Shown piece by piece: positions 36,073 to 45,025 of a stretch of DNA of 64,000 bases. The DNA is taken from NCBI GenBank assembly GCA_016937795.1, contig JAFGVV010000033.1, positions 59,566 to 123,565 on the forward strand. Direction: 5' to 3'. The notes under the pieces were generated by a model. That model saw nothing but the letters and a program-made list of their open reading frames with translations. It was not told the origin of the DNA and searched no databases. Each line of letters begins with the position of its first letter. Position 1 is the stretch's first letter. Origin of the DNA: Paludibacteraceae bacterium. GTDB taxonomy: Bacteria > Bacteroidota > Bacteroidia > Bacteroidales > Paludibacteraceae. A program made the translations under genes and the position numbers.

Positions 36073-38721
36073 ATGAGGTTAATTAACAGATTCTTTGTTC
36101 TTACAGTTTTATTATCAGGTTGTTTTTTTACAGCTCTTAAAGCTTCTGAACCCTGGCAAAATCCGCAATTAAGTTTTGAACAACGTACAAATGACCTTGT
36201 AAGTCGATTAACACTCGAAGAAAAAACAGAACTAATGCGTTTCGATTCGCCGGGAATTGACCGTTTGGGTATAAAAGCCTATAACTGGTGGAACGAATGT
36301 CTGCATGGCGTGGCACGTTCGGGTCAGGCAACTGTTTTTCCACAGGCCATTGGTATGGCTGCCATGTGGGATACAAATCAGATGTTCGATATTGCAAATG
36401 CTATTTCCGACGAAGCGCGGGCTAAATATCATCATTATCAGCGTCAGGAGAAATACGGTATTTATCAGGGGCTGACTTTCTGGACGCCCAATATCAATAT
36501 TTTTCGCGATCCACGCTGGGGACGTGGCATGGAAACTTATGGCGAAGACCCGTTTCTGACAGCCGAAATGGCTATTCCATTTATCAAAGGTTTACAGGGA
36601 AACGATCCGCGCTATCTGAAACTGGTGGCTACTATCAAGCATTTTGCGGTCCACAGCGGTCCGGAATCCACACGTCATTCGGCTACTGTTTGGCCAACGG
36701 ATTACGATTTGTACGAGACTTATCTGCCACATTTCGAACGTACTATAAAAGAAGGTGGCGCTTATTCGGTGATGTGTGCCTATCAGCGTTTGCGCGGTAT
36801 TCCATGCTGCGGAAGTCAGTTTCTCGAAAATATTTTACGCAACAACTGGGATTTTCAGGGCTATATAGTGTCCGACTGTGGTGCTATTCAGGACTTTTAC
36901 GAAAAGAAAGCGCACAATATGGTAGCAACGCCCGAGGAATCGTCGGCTATGGCTGTAAAAGCCGGAACCGATCTGAATTGTGGCAGTGTGTATGCCCGCA
37001 GTTTGCTCAATGCCGTGAAAAAAGGCTTGCTTACCGCGTCGGAAATTGATCGTTCGGTGAAGCGATTGATTATGGCACGCATGAAACTGGGTGAATTTGA
37101 TCCGGAAAATGAAGTGCCCTTTTCAAACATTCCACTTTCAGTAGTTGATGGAAAAGAACATCAGGCCATTGCACTCGATGCTGCACGTAAATCGATGGTT
37201 TTGTTGAAAAATGAAAACAATACGCTGCCTTTCTCAAGAAAAATAAAGAATGTGGCGGTTATCGGACCGAATGCCAACAATCACGAAATACTGCTGGGAA
37301 ACTACAACGGTTATTCGATGCACCAGGTGACGCCACTTTTAGGCATTAAAAGCAAACTTCCGAAAGCAAATGTAAAATATGCTCCGGGATGTCGTTTGGC
37401 CAATGAACTGCCTTTGCTTACAGCCATTGGAAGTGACTGTTTTTATACAGATAAATCTTTAAAAAAGAAAGGAATAACCGGATCGTATTATTCCAGAGCC
37501 GATTTTAAAGGTGAGATTACTCATACGCGTGTGGATAAAAATATCGATTTTGTGTGGTGGACAAAAGCGCCTTTCGACGATATGAATCCTGCTTCTTTTT
37601 CGGTTCGTTGGGAAGGAATTCTGGTGCCGCCCGTAAGTGGAAAATATGCCATTGGTGGCGAGGCATTTAATGGTTTCGATATTTTTATTGATGGTAAAAA
37701 AGTGGTGACTGGTCGTAAAAGTGATCATGATCCGCGTCGCGAATATGAGTTTGTTGAACTTGAAGCCGGCCGAAAACACGAAATCCGTTTCGATTATCTG
37801 CAAAACAATACCGAATATGCTGTGGCACGTTTGGTGTGGGATAAACCCAACGATTCAATGTTGAAAGAGGCTGTTGATGTGGCTAAAAATTCGGATGTGG
37901 TGATACTTTGCATGGGTTTGAGTCCGTCGCTCGAAGGTGAGGAAATGAAAGTGAAAGTGGCAGGTTTTGATCATGGCGACCGTCTTGATATCAAACTACC
38001 ATCAGTGCAAACCGATTTGATGAAGGAAATAATGAAGCTCGGAAAACCGACTGTGCTTGTGTTGCTCAACGGAAGTGCAGTGGCAATCAACTGGGAAGCA
38101 GAAAATATACCGGTCATTCTCGAAGCCTGGTATCCCGGTCAGGCCGGCGGTACTGCCATTGCCGATATTCTTTTTGGTGACTGTAATCCTTCGGGTCGTT
38201 TGCCACTTACATTTTACAAAAGCATCGATCAGATTCCGGCATTTGACGAATATAATATGCAGGGAAAAACCTATCGCTATTTCGACAAGGAACCTTTGTA
38301 CGAATTTGGATACGGACTGAGTTACACAAAATTCGAATACAGTTTGAATAATATCTTGTCTGAGGTTAAGGCCGGTGATCCGATGAAAATTTCGGTTCAG
38401 GTGAAAAATACAGGGAAATGTGCGGGCGATGAAGTGGTTCAGCTGTATGTGTCGTTACCCGAAAGTGCTTTGCAAAAACCCATTCGTGCGCTTCAGGGAT
38501 TCAAAAGGGTTTCTTTAAAAGCCGGTGAAACAAAAACTGTGGAATTCGAACTGAAACCCACACAGTTTGCTGCCCGCGACAAAAACAATACGCAGGTGGT
38601 GGAACCCGGAAAAGTGGAAATTTCAATAGGAGGAAAGCAGCCCGATCAAAAGTCTGTAGTAGCCAAAAGTGATGTGAAATGTAATGTAAATATTGTGGGC
38701 GAAAAAGTGTATTTGCCCTGA
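36073..38721 (+). CDS. GH3 beta-xylosidase/glucosidase with PA14 insertion
   Basis: 882 residues with a signal peptide (to about 24). GH3 barrel (about 30-330) with GIDRLGIKAYNWWNECLHGV and the nucleophile D268 in IVSDCGAI. The second GH3 domain (about 370-760) is interrupted by a PA14 lectin-like module (about 460-600, TGSYYSRADFKG to VARLVWDKPND). A fibronectin-III-like domain closes the protein (about 760-870). In a xylan locus the expected role is releasing xylose from the ends of xylo-oligosaccharides. The NWWNECLHGV segment is shared with known xylosidases of this family. Confidence 0.88.
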   Translation: MRLINRFFVLTVLLSGCFFTALKASEPWQNPQLSFEQRTNDLVSRLTLEEKTELMRFDSPGIDRLGIKAYNWWNECLHGVARSGQATVFPQAIGMAAMWDTNQMFDIANAISDEARAKYHHYQRQEKYGIYQGLTFWTPNINIFRDPRWGRGMETYGEDPFLTAEMAIPFIKGLQGNDPRYLKLVATIKHFAVHSGPESTRHSATVWPTDYDLYETYLPHFERTIKEGGAYSVMCAYQRLRGIPCCGSQFLENILRNNWDFQGYIVSDCGAIQDFYEKKAHNMVATPEESSAMAVKAGTDLNCGSVYARSLLNAVKKGLLTASEIDRSVKRLIMARMKLGEFDPENEVPFSNIPLSVVDGKEHQAIALDAARKSMVLLKNENNTLPFSRKIKNVAVIGPNANNHEILLGNYNGYSMHQVTPLLGIKSKLPKANVKYAPGCRLANELPLLTAIGSDCFYTDKSLKKKGITGSYYSRADFKGEITHTRVDKNIDFVWWTKAPFDDMNPASFSVRWEGILVPPVSGKYAIGGEAFNGFDIFIDGKKVVTGRKSDHDPRREYEFVELEAGRKHEIRFDYLQNNTEYAVARLVWDKPNDSMLKEAVDVAKNSDVVILCMGLSPSLEGEEMKVKVAGFDHGDRLDIKLPSVQTDLMKEIMKLGKPTVLVLLNGSAVAINWEAENIPVILEAWYPGQAGGTAIADILFGDCNPSGRLPLTFYKSIDQIPAFDEYNMQGKTYRYFDKEPLYEFGYGLSYTKFEYSLNNILSEVKAGDPMKISVQVKNTGKCAGDEVVQLYVSLPESALQKPIRALQGFKRVSLKAGETKTVEFELKPTQFAARDKNNTQVVEPGKVEISIGGKQPDQKSVVAKSDVKCNVNIVGEKVYLP

Positions 38722-38852
38722 TTTGTAGTCAACCCGGGCGAAGTCGCCGGATAAATAACTATCATGAAACGAGCATGAACGGAGGCTTTTACCAAATATG
38801 TTGAAAAACGAATGCGAGTTCCATGTGACCATAAAAAACAAATTATTTACTC

Positions 38853-40997
38853 ATGAAAAGAACGTTTTTATACCTGATATTAGTTTCCCTTTCAGGTTTA
38901 GGGAATTTCCTTTTTGCTGAAGATGGAAGCCGCTTGTGGTTGCGTTTTTCGGATGTAACGGTCAACGAAAAACTTTTTTCGGGCGTTAGCGGACGAACAG
39001 ATGTGTTCGCAGCTTCGGAATTCGCCCATGCGTGGAGCCAAATGACAGGTGATGAGTTGCTTACACAAAAACACATCGCAGACAACTCTCTTATTTTTGC
39101 TTTGGCGAAAGATAAAGTTGTGCGAAATATGCGTCTTTCAACTGAAATGAAAAAACTTGGCGATGAAGGATTTCTGATTCGTACAATTACTTATCAGAAT
39201 AAAAAGCTGACTCTTGTGGCAGCTAATACCGATGCCGGTTTACTTTACGGATCGTTTCATTTACTGCGTATGATTCAAACCAATACTTTTTCCGATCAGA
39301 TCAAAGTAGTTGAAAAGCCTGCTTATGACTTGCGGATTCTGAATCACTGGGACAATTTAAACGGTACTGTGGAGCGCGGTTATGCCGGCCGTTCTATATG
39401 GAAATGGGACGAATTGCCTGCAAAACTTTCGCCACGTTACGAAGCTTATGCACGTGCTAATGCTTCTATTGGCCTCAATGCTACTGTGCTCAACAATGTA
39501 AATGCCACGCCTGATATTCTGACTACTGAGTATATTCAGAAAATAAAAGCCCTGGCGTCAGTTTTTCGCCCGTTCAATATAAAGGTTTTTATTTCAATAA
39601 ATTTCGCATCCCCGAAACAGTTGGGCCGTTTGCCCGATGCCGATCCTATGCGTCCTGAAGTGCAAAAATGGTGGAAAGAAAAAGTAAAGGAAATTTACAG
39701 GGCAATTCCCGACTTTGGCGGATTTCTGGTGAAAGCAAATTCCGAAGGGCTGCCCGGACCTATGGATTATGGCCGTACGCATGTCGACGGCGCAAATATG
39801 ATAGCTGATGCGCTGAAACCTTATGGCGGATTGCTTATGTGGCGCGCTTTTGTGTACGAACCGGGCGACGACAGAGCGAAGCTTGCGTATAAGGAATTTA
39901 TCGGTTTCGATGGAAAGTTTCGCGACAATGTGATTATTCAGGTGAAAAATGGACCAATCGATTTTCAGCCGCGCGAACCCTTCAGTCCTTTGTTCGGAGC
40001 TATGAAAAGAACGCCTGTAATGCCTGAATTGCAGATTACGCAGGAATATCTGGGGCATTCGAACCATCTTGTTTTTCTGGCGCCCATGTGGGAAGAAGTG
40101 CTGAAATCAGATACTTTCGCTTTTGGCAAAGGCTCGACTGTGGCTGCAGTGACGGATGGAACTTTTGTGAAAACAAAAACAACTGCCATTGCCGGAGTAG
40201 CCAATATTGGCGATGATATTAACTGGACAGGGCATCATTTTGCGCAGGCCAACTGGTACGCTTTCGGGCGACAGGCCTGGAGCCATCAAATCACTTCGAA
40301 GCAAATTGCCGAAGAATGGACTTCAATGACTTTTGATAAATCACAGCAAACCACTAAATCGTCAATTGTCAATTGTCAATTGTCAATTGTCGAAATCCTG
40401 CTTTCTTCCCACGAAACCTGCGTCAACTACATGATGCCGCTCGGTTTACATCATATTTTTGCATGGGATCATCATTACGGGCCTGAACCCTGGTGCGATA
40501 TTCCTGGTGCGCGACCTGACTGGTTGCCAAAGTATTATCACAATGCTTCGAAAGCTGGAATTGGCTTCGATCGTACCGATAAAGGCAGCAATGCTGTTTC
40601 GCAGTATTTTTCACCATTACGCGAGCAATTCAACAATATTGAAGCTTGTCCTGAAAAGTATTTACTTTGGTTTCATCATGTGCCCTGGTCGCATAAAATG
40701 AAGAATGGTCGTACTTTGTGGGATGAACTTTGCTACCGTTACGATAGCGGAGTGCAGCAGGTGCGCGAATATCAAAAGCTGTGGGATAAGCTCGAAAGCG
40801 AGATTGATTCGCAGCGTTTTGCCGAAGTGCAATCGCGGTTACGCATTCAGGCACGCGATGCTGTGTGGTGGAAAAATGCCATTCTGCTGTATTTCCAAAC
40901 CTATTCGCAAATGCCAATTCCTTTCGATATAGAACGCCCTGTGCACGAACTCGATGACCTGAAAAAGATTAAACTGGATATGAAACATCATAACTAA
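38853..40997 (+). CDS. aguA: GH67 alpha-glucuronidase
   Basis: 714 residues with a signal peptide (to about 22). The family core is clear: HWDNLNGTVERGYAGRSIW (about 165), VKANSEGLPGPMDYGRTH with the acid E298, NGPIDFQPREPFSPLFG and LQITQEYLGHSNHL with the base residues, then the C-terminal LGLHHIFAWDHHYGPEPW. It removes (4-O-methyl)glucuronic acid from the non-reducing end of xylo-oligosaccharides. A (TCAATTG)4 tandem repeat is embedded in the frame at 40361-40391 (SIVNCQLSIVEI) in a normally variable helix region. A 131-bp gap separates it from GH3. Confidence 0.95.
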   Translation: MKRTFLYLILVSLSGLGNFLFAEDGSRLWLRFSDVTVNEKLFSGVSGRTDVFAASEFAHAWSQMTGDELLTQKHIADNSLIFALAKDKVVRNMRLSTEMKKLGDEGFLIRTITYQNKKLTLVAANTDAGLLYGSFHLLRMIQTNTFSDQIKVVEKPAYDLRILNHWDNLNGTVERGYAGRSIWKWDELPAKLSPRYEAYARANASIGLNATVLNNVNATPDILTTEYIQKIKALASVFRPFNIKVFISINFASPKQLGRLPDADPMRPEVQKWWKEKVKEIYRAIPDFGGFLVKANSEGLPGPMDYGRTHVDGANMIADALKPYGGLLMWRAFVYEPGDDRAKLAYKEFIGFDGKFRDNVIIQVKNGPIDFQPREPFSPLFGAMKRTPVMPELQITQEYLGHSNHLVFLAPMWEEVLKSDTFAFGKGSTVAAVTDGTFVKTKTTAIAGVANIGDDINWTGHHFAQANWYAFGRQAWSHQITSKQIAEEWTSMTFDKSQQTTKSSIVNCQLSIVEILLSSHETCVNYMMPLGLHHIFAWDHHYGPEPWCDIPGARPDWLPKYYHNASKAGIGFDRTDKGSNAVSQYFSPLREQFNNIEACPEKYLLWFHHVPWSHKMKNGRTLWDELCYRYDSGVQQVREYQKLWDKLESEIDSQRFAEVQSRLRIQARDAVWWKNAILLYFQTYSQMPIPFDIERPVHELDDLKKIKLDMKHHN
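40361..40391 (+). repeat. Heptanucleotide tandem repeat (TCAATTG)n inside aguA
   Basis: Four full copies plus a partial fifth. Period 7 is not a multiple of three, so gain or loss of one unit shifts the aguA frame. It encodes part of a linker before the LLSSHETCVNYM helix. Confidence 0.9.
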
Positions 40998-41354
40998 ATA
41001 ATTGATATTTGCGAAATGACTATCATTCGTAAAAACGATCATGACTTTGTGTATATGCGCTAAACAACAGAATGAAACGACCAAAGACCTTCAAATGATT
41101 TTTTATGGTATTTGTAACCTTTCTATAATGCGACATTGTATTCTTTCTATTACTTAATGGTTTTTTAATGAATAAGTACTTAAAAAGAAACATTTAAGCC
41201 TGCTGATGTAACTCAAGGAAAAATAGCTGTTACATATTAATCATGGATTGAATAAAACTAACTTTATATTTGTACTGTGTCGTTTGCCTCATTATGAATT
41301 CAGGCAATGCTACAAAATAACCTTTTATTCAATTATCATTAAAATTTAATCATT
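40998..41354 (+). promoter_or_regulatory. Intergenic regulatory region before the GRGWW-repeat protein
   Basis: 357 bp without a gene. It holds TGTAACC (41113-41119), a CGACATT element (41131-41152), TGTAACT (41207-41213), TGTTACA (41228-41234, exactly 21 bp on) and a -7 box TATATTTG (41265-41272). TGTAACT begins 58 bp before the -7 box, as in front of susC and at 44757. The leader is about 75 nt. Confidence 0.6.
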
Positions 41355-42365
41355 ATGAGAAAATTCTTACTCCTTTCAACTTTGTTGCTTTTTGTAAGCC
41401 TGTCGGCTTTTTCGGCTCGTTTAAATTTGTCGCTCACCGAACTTGGTTCTGGTTTTGGTGATGCTACTTACGATGCTGCTACTAAAACCATTACTTATCC
41501 TGCTGCCTGGGGTGGTAGAGGCTGGTGGCTCGAAGATGTGGATTATTCGGCTTACGACCATGTGGTTGTGAAATTTAATGCTGCCGATTCGCGTGTACAG
41601 GTGGTGATCGAATATAATGCCGGAGTAGCCAGTACAACAGTGGGTGTGGATGCAGGTGTGACTACTATTACTGCTGCACTCGATGCTGCTGGAAAAGCCA
41701 GTGTGAAACAAATCTATATTCAAAAATCTACTGAAGGTACAGTGACACTCACTGAAGCATATCTCGAAGGGGATGCCGCTTTACCTAATTACGAACTCTC
41801 ACTTGCAAGTCTTGGCTCGGGTTGGGAAAGTTCTTACGATGCAGCTACCAAAACCATTACTTTCGATGCTGAATGGAAAGGTCGTGGATGGTGGATTGGC
41901 GGTAGCGATTTTTCGGCTTACAAAGATGTGGTGGTGAATTTTGCTGTAACCGATGCCACTATTAAACTGGTTGTGCAATATGGCGACGATAGCAACAATA
42001 CGCCTGATGTGTATGCAAATGCAGGAGCAACCTCTATTAAAGTGGATTTGGATGGAACCAAAAGCGATAATGTGAAACAAATCTATTTGCAAAGAGAAAA
42101 TGCAGGAACTTTAGTTCTCGAAAGTGCTTATCTCACACCTAAAACTACTCAGATTGATAATCTGCCGAACTCAAAAATGTATCTCTCGAACAATACACTT
42201 TTCCTTCATGCAAACGGTAATGTGAAATTATTCGATATGAGTGGTCGACTGTTGCTTCAGCGCACAAATGTATGCACTGTTGATTTGTCGTCGTTCAAAT
42301 CGGGTGTGTATGTGGTGAAGGCCGCTGTGGAAGGCAAGCAGCTGATGACTAAAATTGTGAAATAA
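41355..42365 (+). CDS. Secreted T9SS protein with two tandem copies of an unrecognised GRGWW domain
   Basis: 336 residues. A signal peptide (to about 20) is followed by two ~115-residue repeats (about 23-137 and 140-258). Both contain TYDAATKTIT-type, GRGWW, SAYxxVVVxF and VKQIYxQ segments and a closing AYL. The last ~70 residues form a T9SS sorting domain (VKLFDMSGRLLLQRT ... SGVYVVKAAVEGKQL). There is no catalytic motif. The twin Trp and beta-rich pattern suggest carbohydrate-binding modules. It is under the same type of operator as susC, so a xylan-binding surface protein is the best guess. I know no named family for this domain. Confidence 0.8.
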   Translation: MRKFLLLSTLLLFVSLSAFSARLNLSLTELGSGFGDATYDAATKTITYPAAWGGRGWWLEDVDYSAYDHVVVKFNAADSRVQVVIEYNAGVASTTVGVDAGVTTITAALDAAGKASVKQIYIQKSTEGTVTLTEAYLEGDAALPNYELSLASLGSGWESSYDAATKTITFDAEWKGRGWWIGGSDFSAYKDVVVNFAVTDATIKLVVQYGDDSNNTPDVYANAGATSIKVDLDGTKSDNVKQIYLQRENAGTLVLESAYLTPKTTQIDNLPNSKMYLSNNTLFLHANGNVKLFDMSGRLLLQRTNVCTVDLSSFKSGVYVVKAAVEGKQLMTKIVK

Positions 42366-42542
42366 TACTGACAAATGATATTGAAAAGCCGGGGTGGAAA
42401 TGGTTCTTCCCTGGTTTTTCGATGTAATGCTGGCTGTGTTTATTATACTCTTCAAGGATGTATGTACAGATATTTATCATTTTTTGACAAAAAAATATCA
42501 GTTTACTGTTCAATTGCTGTGTCATACATAAAACCAATACTT

Positions 42543-42550
42543 TAGCTTTG
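42543..42550 (+). promoter_or_regulatory. -7 box for uxuA
   Basis: TAGCTTTG, exact match, 35 bp before the uxuA start. No TGTWACA pair is seen upstream. Confidence 0.5.
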
Positions 42551-42584
42551 TGCTGAATTCAATTTAAAAGACAAACACAATTAT

Positions 42585-43754
42585 ATGGAAAAAACCTGGC
42601 GCTGGTTCGGCTCCAAAGACCGTATTACGCTCGATATGTTGCGACAAATTGGTGTGGAAGGCATTGTGACAGCATTGCACGAAGTGCCAAACGGCGAAGT
42701 ATGGACTTACGAAGCCATTATGGAACGCAAATCGCTTATTGAATCGCACGGTTTGCGCTGGTCGGTTGTCGAAAGTCTGCCTGTAAACGAAAGCATTAAA
42801 TACGCCGGAACCGAACGCGACCGAATGATTGAAAACTACAAAATCAGTCTTGCAAATCTAGGCAAAGCCGGAATTCGTACTGTGGTGTATAATTTTATGC
42901 CCGTAATCGACTGGATACGAACGGATTTGAATTACAGGCTACCCGATGGTACTCAAACGCTTTATTTCGATAAAATACGTTTTGCGTATTTCGATTGTTG
43001 CATTCTGAATCGCGAAGGAGCTGAAAATGATTACAGTGCCGAAGAATTACAAAAACTCGAATTGCTGAAAGCGACCATTACCGATGCCGAAAAACAGGAG
43101 CTTGTAAATACGATTATTGTGAAAACGCAGGGTTTTGTAAACGAAAACTTTAAGGGCGATGTGTCGAAACCGGTAGAACTGTTTAAGGATTTGCTGGCAT
43201 TATATCGCGGAGTGGATAAAGTGCAATTGCGTGAAAACCTGCGCTATTTTCTCGGAAAAGTGATTCCTATAGCCGAAAAGTACAATATACATTTGTCTGT
43301 TCACCCCGACGATCCTCCGTTTCCTGTACTCGGATTGCCTCGTATTGTGGGCAATGCCGATGATATCTCATGGATTCTGAATGCTGTCGATTCGCCTTCG
43401 AATGGTTTTACATTTTGTGCAGGTTCACTAAGCTCGGGTTTGCACAACGATGTACCTGCTATGGCGCGAGAGTTTGCCAAACGAACCTATTTCGTGCATT
43501 TGCGAAGTACTGAAGTTTCACAAGTTGGAAATTTTATGGAATCGTCGCATCTCGAAGGGCGTGGACATTTGGTGGAACTGGTGCGCATTTTCGAAAACGA
43601 GCATCCCGGATTGCCTATGCGGGTTGATCATGGGAAACTGATGCTCGACGATGTGAATCAGAATGATAATCCGGGCTATTCATTTCTCGGGCGAATGTAC
43701 GCGCTTGCTCAAATTTCGGGAATAATGGCGGCAGTAAAGAAGTCAGAAGCATAA
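42585..43754 (+). CDS. uxuA: D-mannonate dehydratase
   Basis: 389 residues, normal length. Family segments: MEKTWRWFGSKDRITLDMLR, GVEGIVTALHEVPNGEVW, VVYNFMPVIDWIRTDL, and the metal/substrate region LSVHPDDPP (H240). Near the C-terminus are RSTEVSQVGNFMESSHLEGR and MRVDHGKLMLDD. It converts D-mannonate to 2-keto-3-deoxygluconate in the cytoplasm. It lies directly after the alpha-glucuronidase part of the xylan locus and forms a pair with the SDR reductase, so it handles the glucuronate released from xylan. Confidence 0.96.
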   Translation: MEKTWRWFGSKDRITLDMLRQIGVEGIVTALHEVPNGEVWTYEAIMERKSLIESHGLRWSVVESLPVNESIKYAGTERDRMIENYKISLANLGKAGIRTVVYNFMPVIDWIRTDLNYRLPDGTQTLYFDKIRFAYFDCCILNREGAENDYSAEELQKLELLKATITDAEKQELVNTIIVKTQGFVNENFKGDVSKPVELFKDLLALYRGVDKVQLRENLRYFLGKVIPIAEKYNIHLSVHPDDPPFPVLGLPRIVGNADDISWILNAVDSPSNGFTFCAGSLSSGLHNDVPAMAREFAKRTYFVHLRSTEVSQVGNFMESSHLEGRGHLVELVRIFENEHPGLPMRVDHGKLMLDDVNQNDNPGYSFLGRMYALAQISGIMAAVKKSEA

Positions 43755-43881
43755 GCAGAGACGTTTTTTTATGTACAATTTAGTAATTTACAATTGGTTA
43801 GAACTGTCAATCACCCAACCAACCAATCAACCAATTAACCAATCACCACTAAACGTGAAACGCGAAACACAAAATAAAAAA

Positions 43882-44694
43882 ATGGAATTATTCAGTATAA
43901 AAAATAAAGTGGCCATAATTACAGGAGCCACAGGTGTATTGGGTGGAAGTATTGCCCGTAGTTTTGTAAAGGCAGGTGCCCGTGTGGTGGCGCTCGGAAC
44001 AAAACAGGAAAAACTAGATAAAACGCTAGCTGAATTGCGTGAAAATGGTGGTCAGGCCATTGGCTTTACAGGCAATGTGCTCGATGTACAGCGATTAACC
44101 GAAATTGCCGGTGCGGTGGTGGCCGAATGGGGGCGCATTGATATTCTGCTCAATATTGCCGGTGGAAATACACCGGGAGCAACGCTGAAACCCGATCAGA
44201 ACTTTTTCGATATGCAATTGCCCGAGTGGGATTATGTGACCTCGCTCAATCTGAATGGGGCGGTTTATCCAAGCTATGTATTCGGAAAAGTAATGGCGGC
44301 TCAGGGAAGTGGTGCTATTGTGAATATTTCGTCGATGGCTTCCATGCAGGCTATAACGCGTGTGCCCGGATATTCGGCTGCTAAAAGTGCCATCGATAAT
44401 TTCACCAAATGGCTGGCTTGCGATATGGCGCTGAAATTTGGCGATGGCATACGTGTGAACGCTGTAGCGCCCGGCTTTTTTATTGGCGAACAAAACAGAG
44501 CAGTACTTATCAATCCTGACGGCTCACTGACCGAGCGCAGTCATAAAATTATTGCCAACACACCTGTGGGGCGCTTTGGCGATATCAGCGAACTCGATGG
44601 TGCTGTGCAATTTTTGTGCTCACCGGCAGCCTCGTTTATTACCGGTATTGTGCTGCCTGTGGATGGTGGCTTTAGCGTGTTTAGTGGAGTGTAA
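43882..44694 (+). CDS. uxuB: SDR-family D-fructuronate reductase (D-mannonate oxidoreductase)
   Basis: The start is set at MELFSIKNKV (ATG 43882), giving 270 residues. An upstream in-frame ATG would add 37 residues translated from low-complexity spacer. Rossmann motif TGATGVLGG near 16-24, NIAGG near 90, active-site Ser in NISSMASM and Y-x3-K in GYSAAK. The end, TGIVLPVDGGFSVFSG, is typical of the mannonate oxidoreductase SDR group. With UxuA it makes the step D-fructuronate to D-mannonate. UxaC, KdgK and the aldolase are not in the window. Confidence 0.85.
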   Translation: MELFSIKNKVAIITGATGVLGGSIARSFVKAGARVVALGTKQEKLDKTLAELRENGGQAIGFTGNVLDVQRLTEIAGAVVAEWGRIDILLNIAGGNTPGATLKPDQNFFDMQLPEWDYVTSLNLNGAVYPSYVFGKVMAAQGSGAIVNISSMASMQAITRVPGYSAAKSAIDNFTKWLACDMALKFGDGIRVNAVAPGFFIGEQNRAVLINPDGSLTERSHKIIANTPVGRFGDISELDGAVQFLCSPAASFITGIVLPVDGGFSVFSGV

Positions 44695-44756
44695 AAGTCA
44701 ATAATTGCAGGTTTTAATCCGATTAAATTCTCTTTGGCAACATTTGAACCCTATTT

Positions 44757-44833
44757 TGTAACGATGACAGTGCTTTATGTTACAACAGAATTTTGAATCT
44801 TTGCACTACAAAAGTATTTTTGTGATAGTTTTG
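44757..44833 (+). promoter_or_regulatory. Orphan promoter with the xylan-locus operator
   Basis: TGTAACG (44757-44763) and TGTTACA (44778-44784), 21 bp apart. A -7 box TATTTTTG (44815-44822) starts exactly 58 bp after the first half-site. A second -7 match, TAGTTTTG, is at 44826-44833. No gene longer than 25 codons lies downstream on this strand. Confidence 0.5.
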
Positions 44834-44940
44834 TGTGAATGAATTTTTACTGGTTACTGATAAGCTAATCAGATTGATTAATCAGACTTTTTAGTCTGAA
44901 GTTATTCATAATAATTTAAGTAAAGGTGTTTATGTGTTGA

Positions 44941-45012
44941 ATGCCGAAATGTCCCTGTGGTTTGTGTAAAAAGTGTGGATGTGGAGGTATGTCAGAGGTG
45001 TTATTTTTTTAG
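44941..45012 (+). CDS. Candidate 23-residue cysteine-rich microprotein
   Basis: MPKCPCGLCKKCGCGGMSEV plus LFF. Five Cys residues occur in 11 positions (C-x-C-x2-C-x2-C-x-C), a metal-binding or redox-like spacing. The ATG directly follows an in-frame TGA. It lies about 105 nt after the orphan promoter and just before the terminator at 45026. No homologue is known to me. A chance ORF is possible because it is so short. Confidence 0.35.
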   Translation: MPKCPCGLCKKCGCGGMSEVLFF

Positions 45013-45025
45013 GTTTAGAAAAAAG

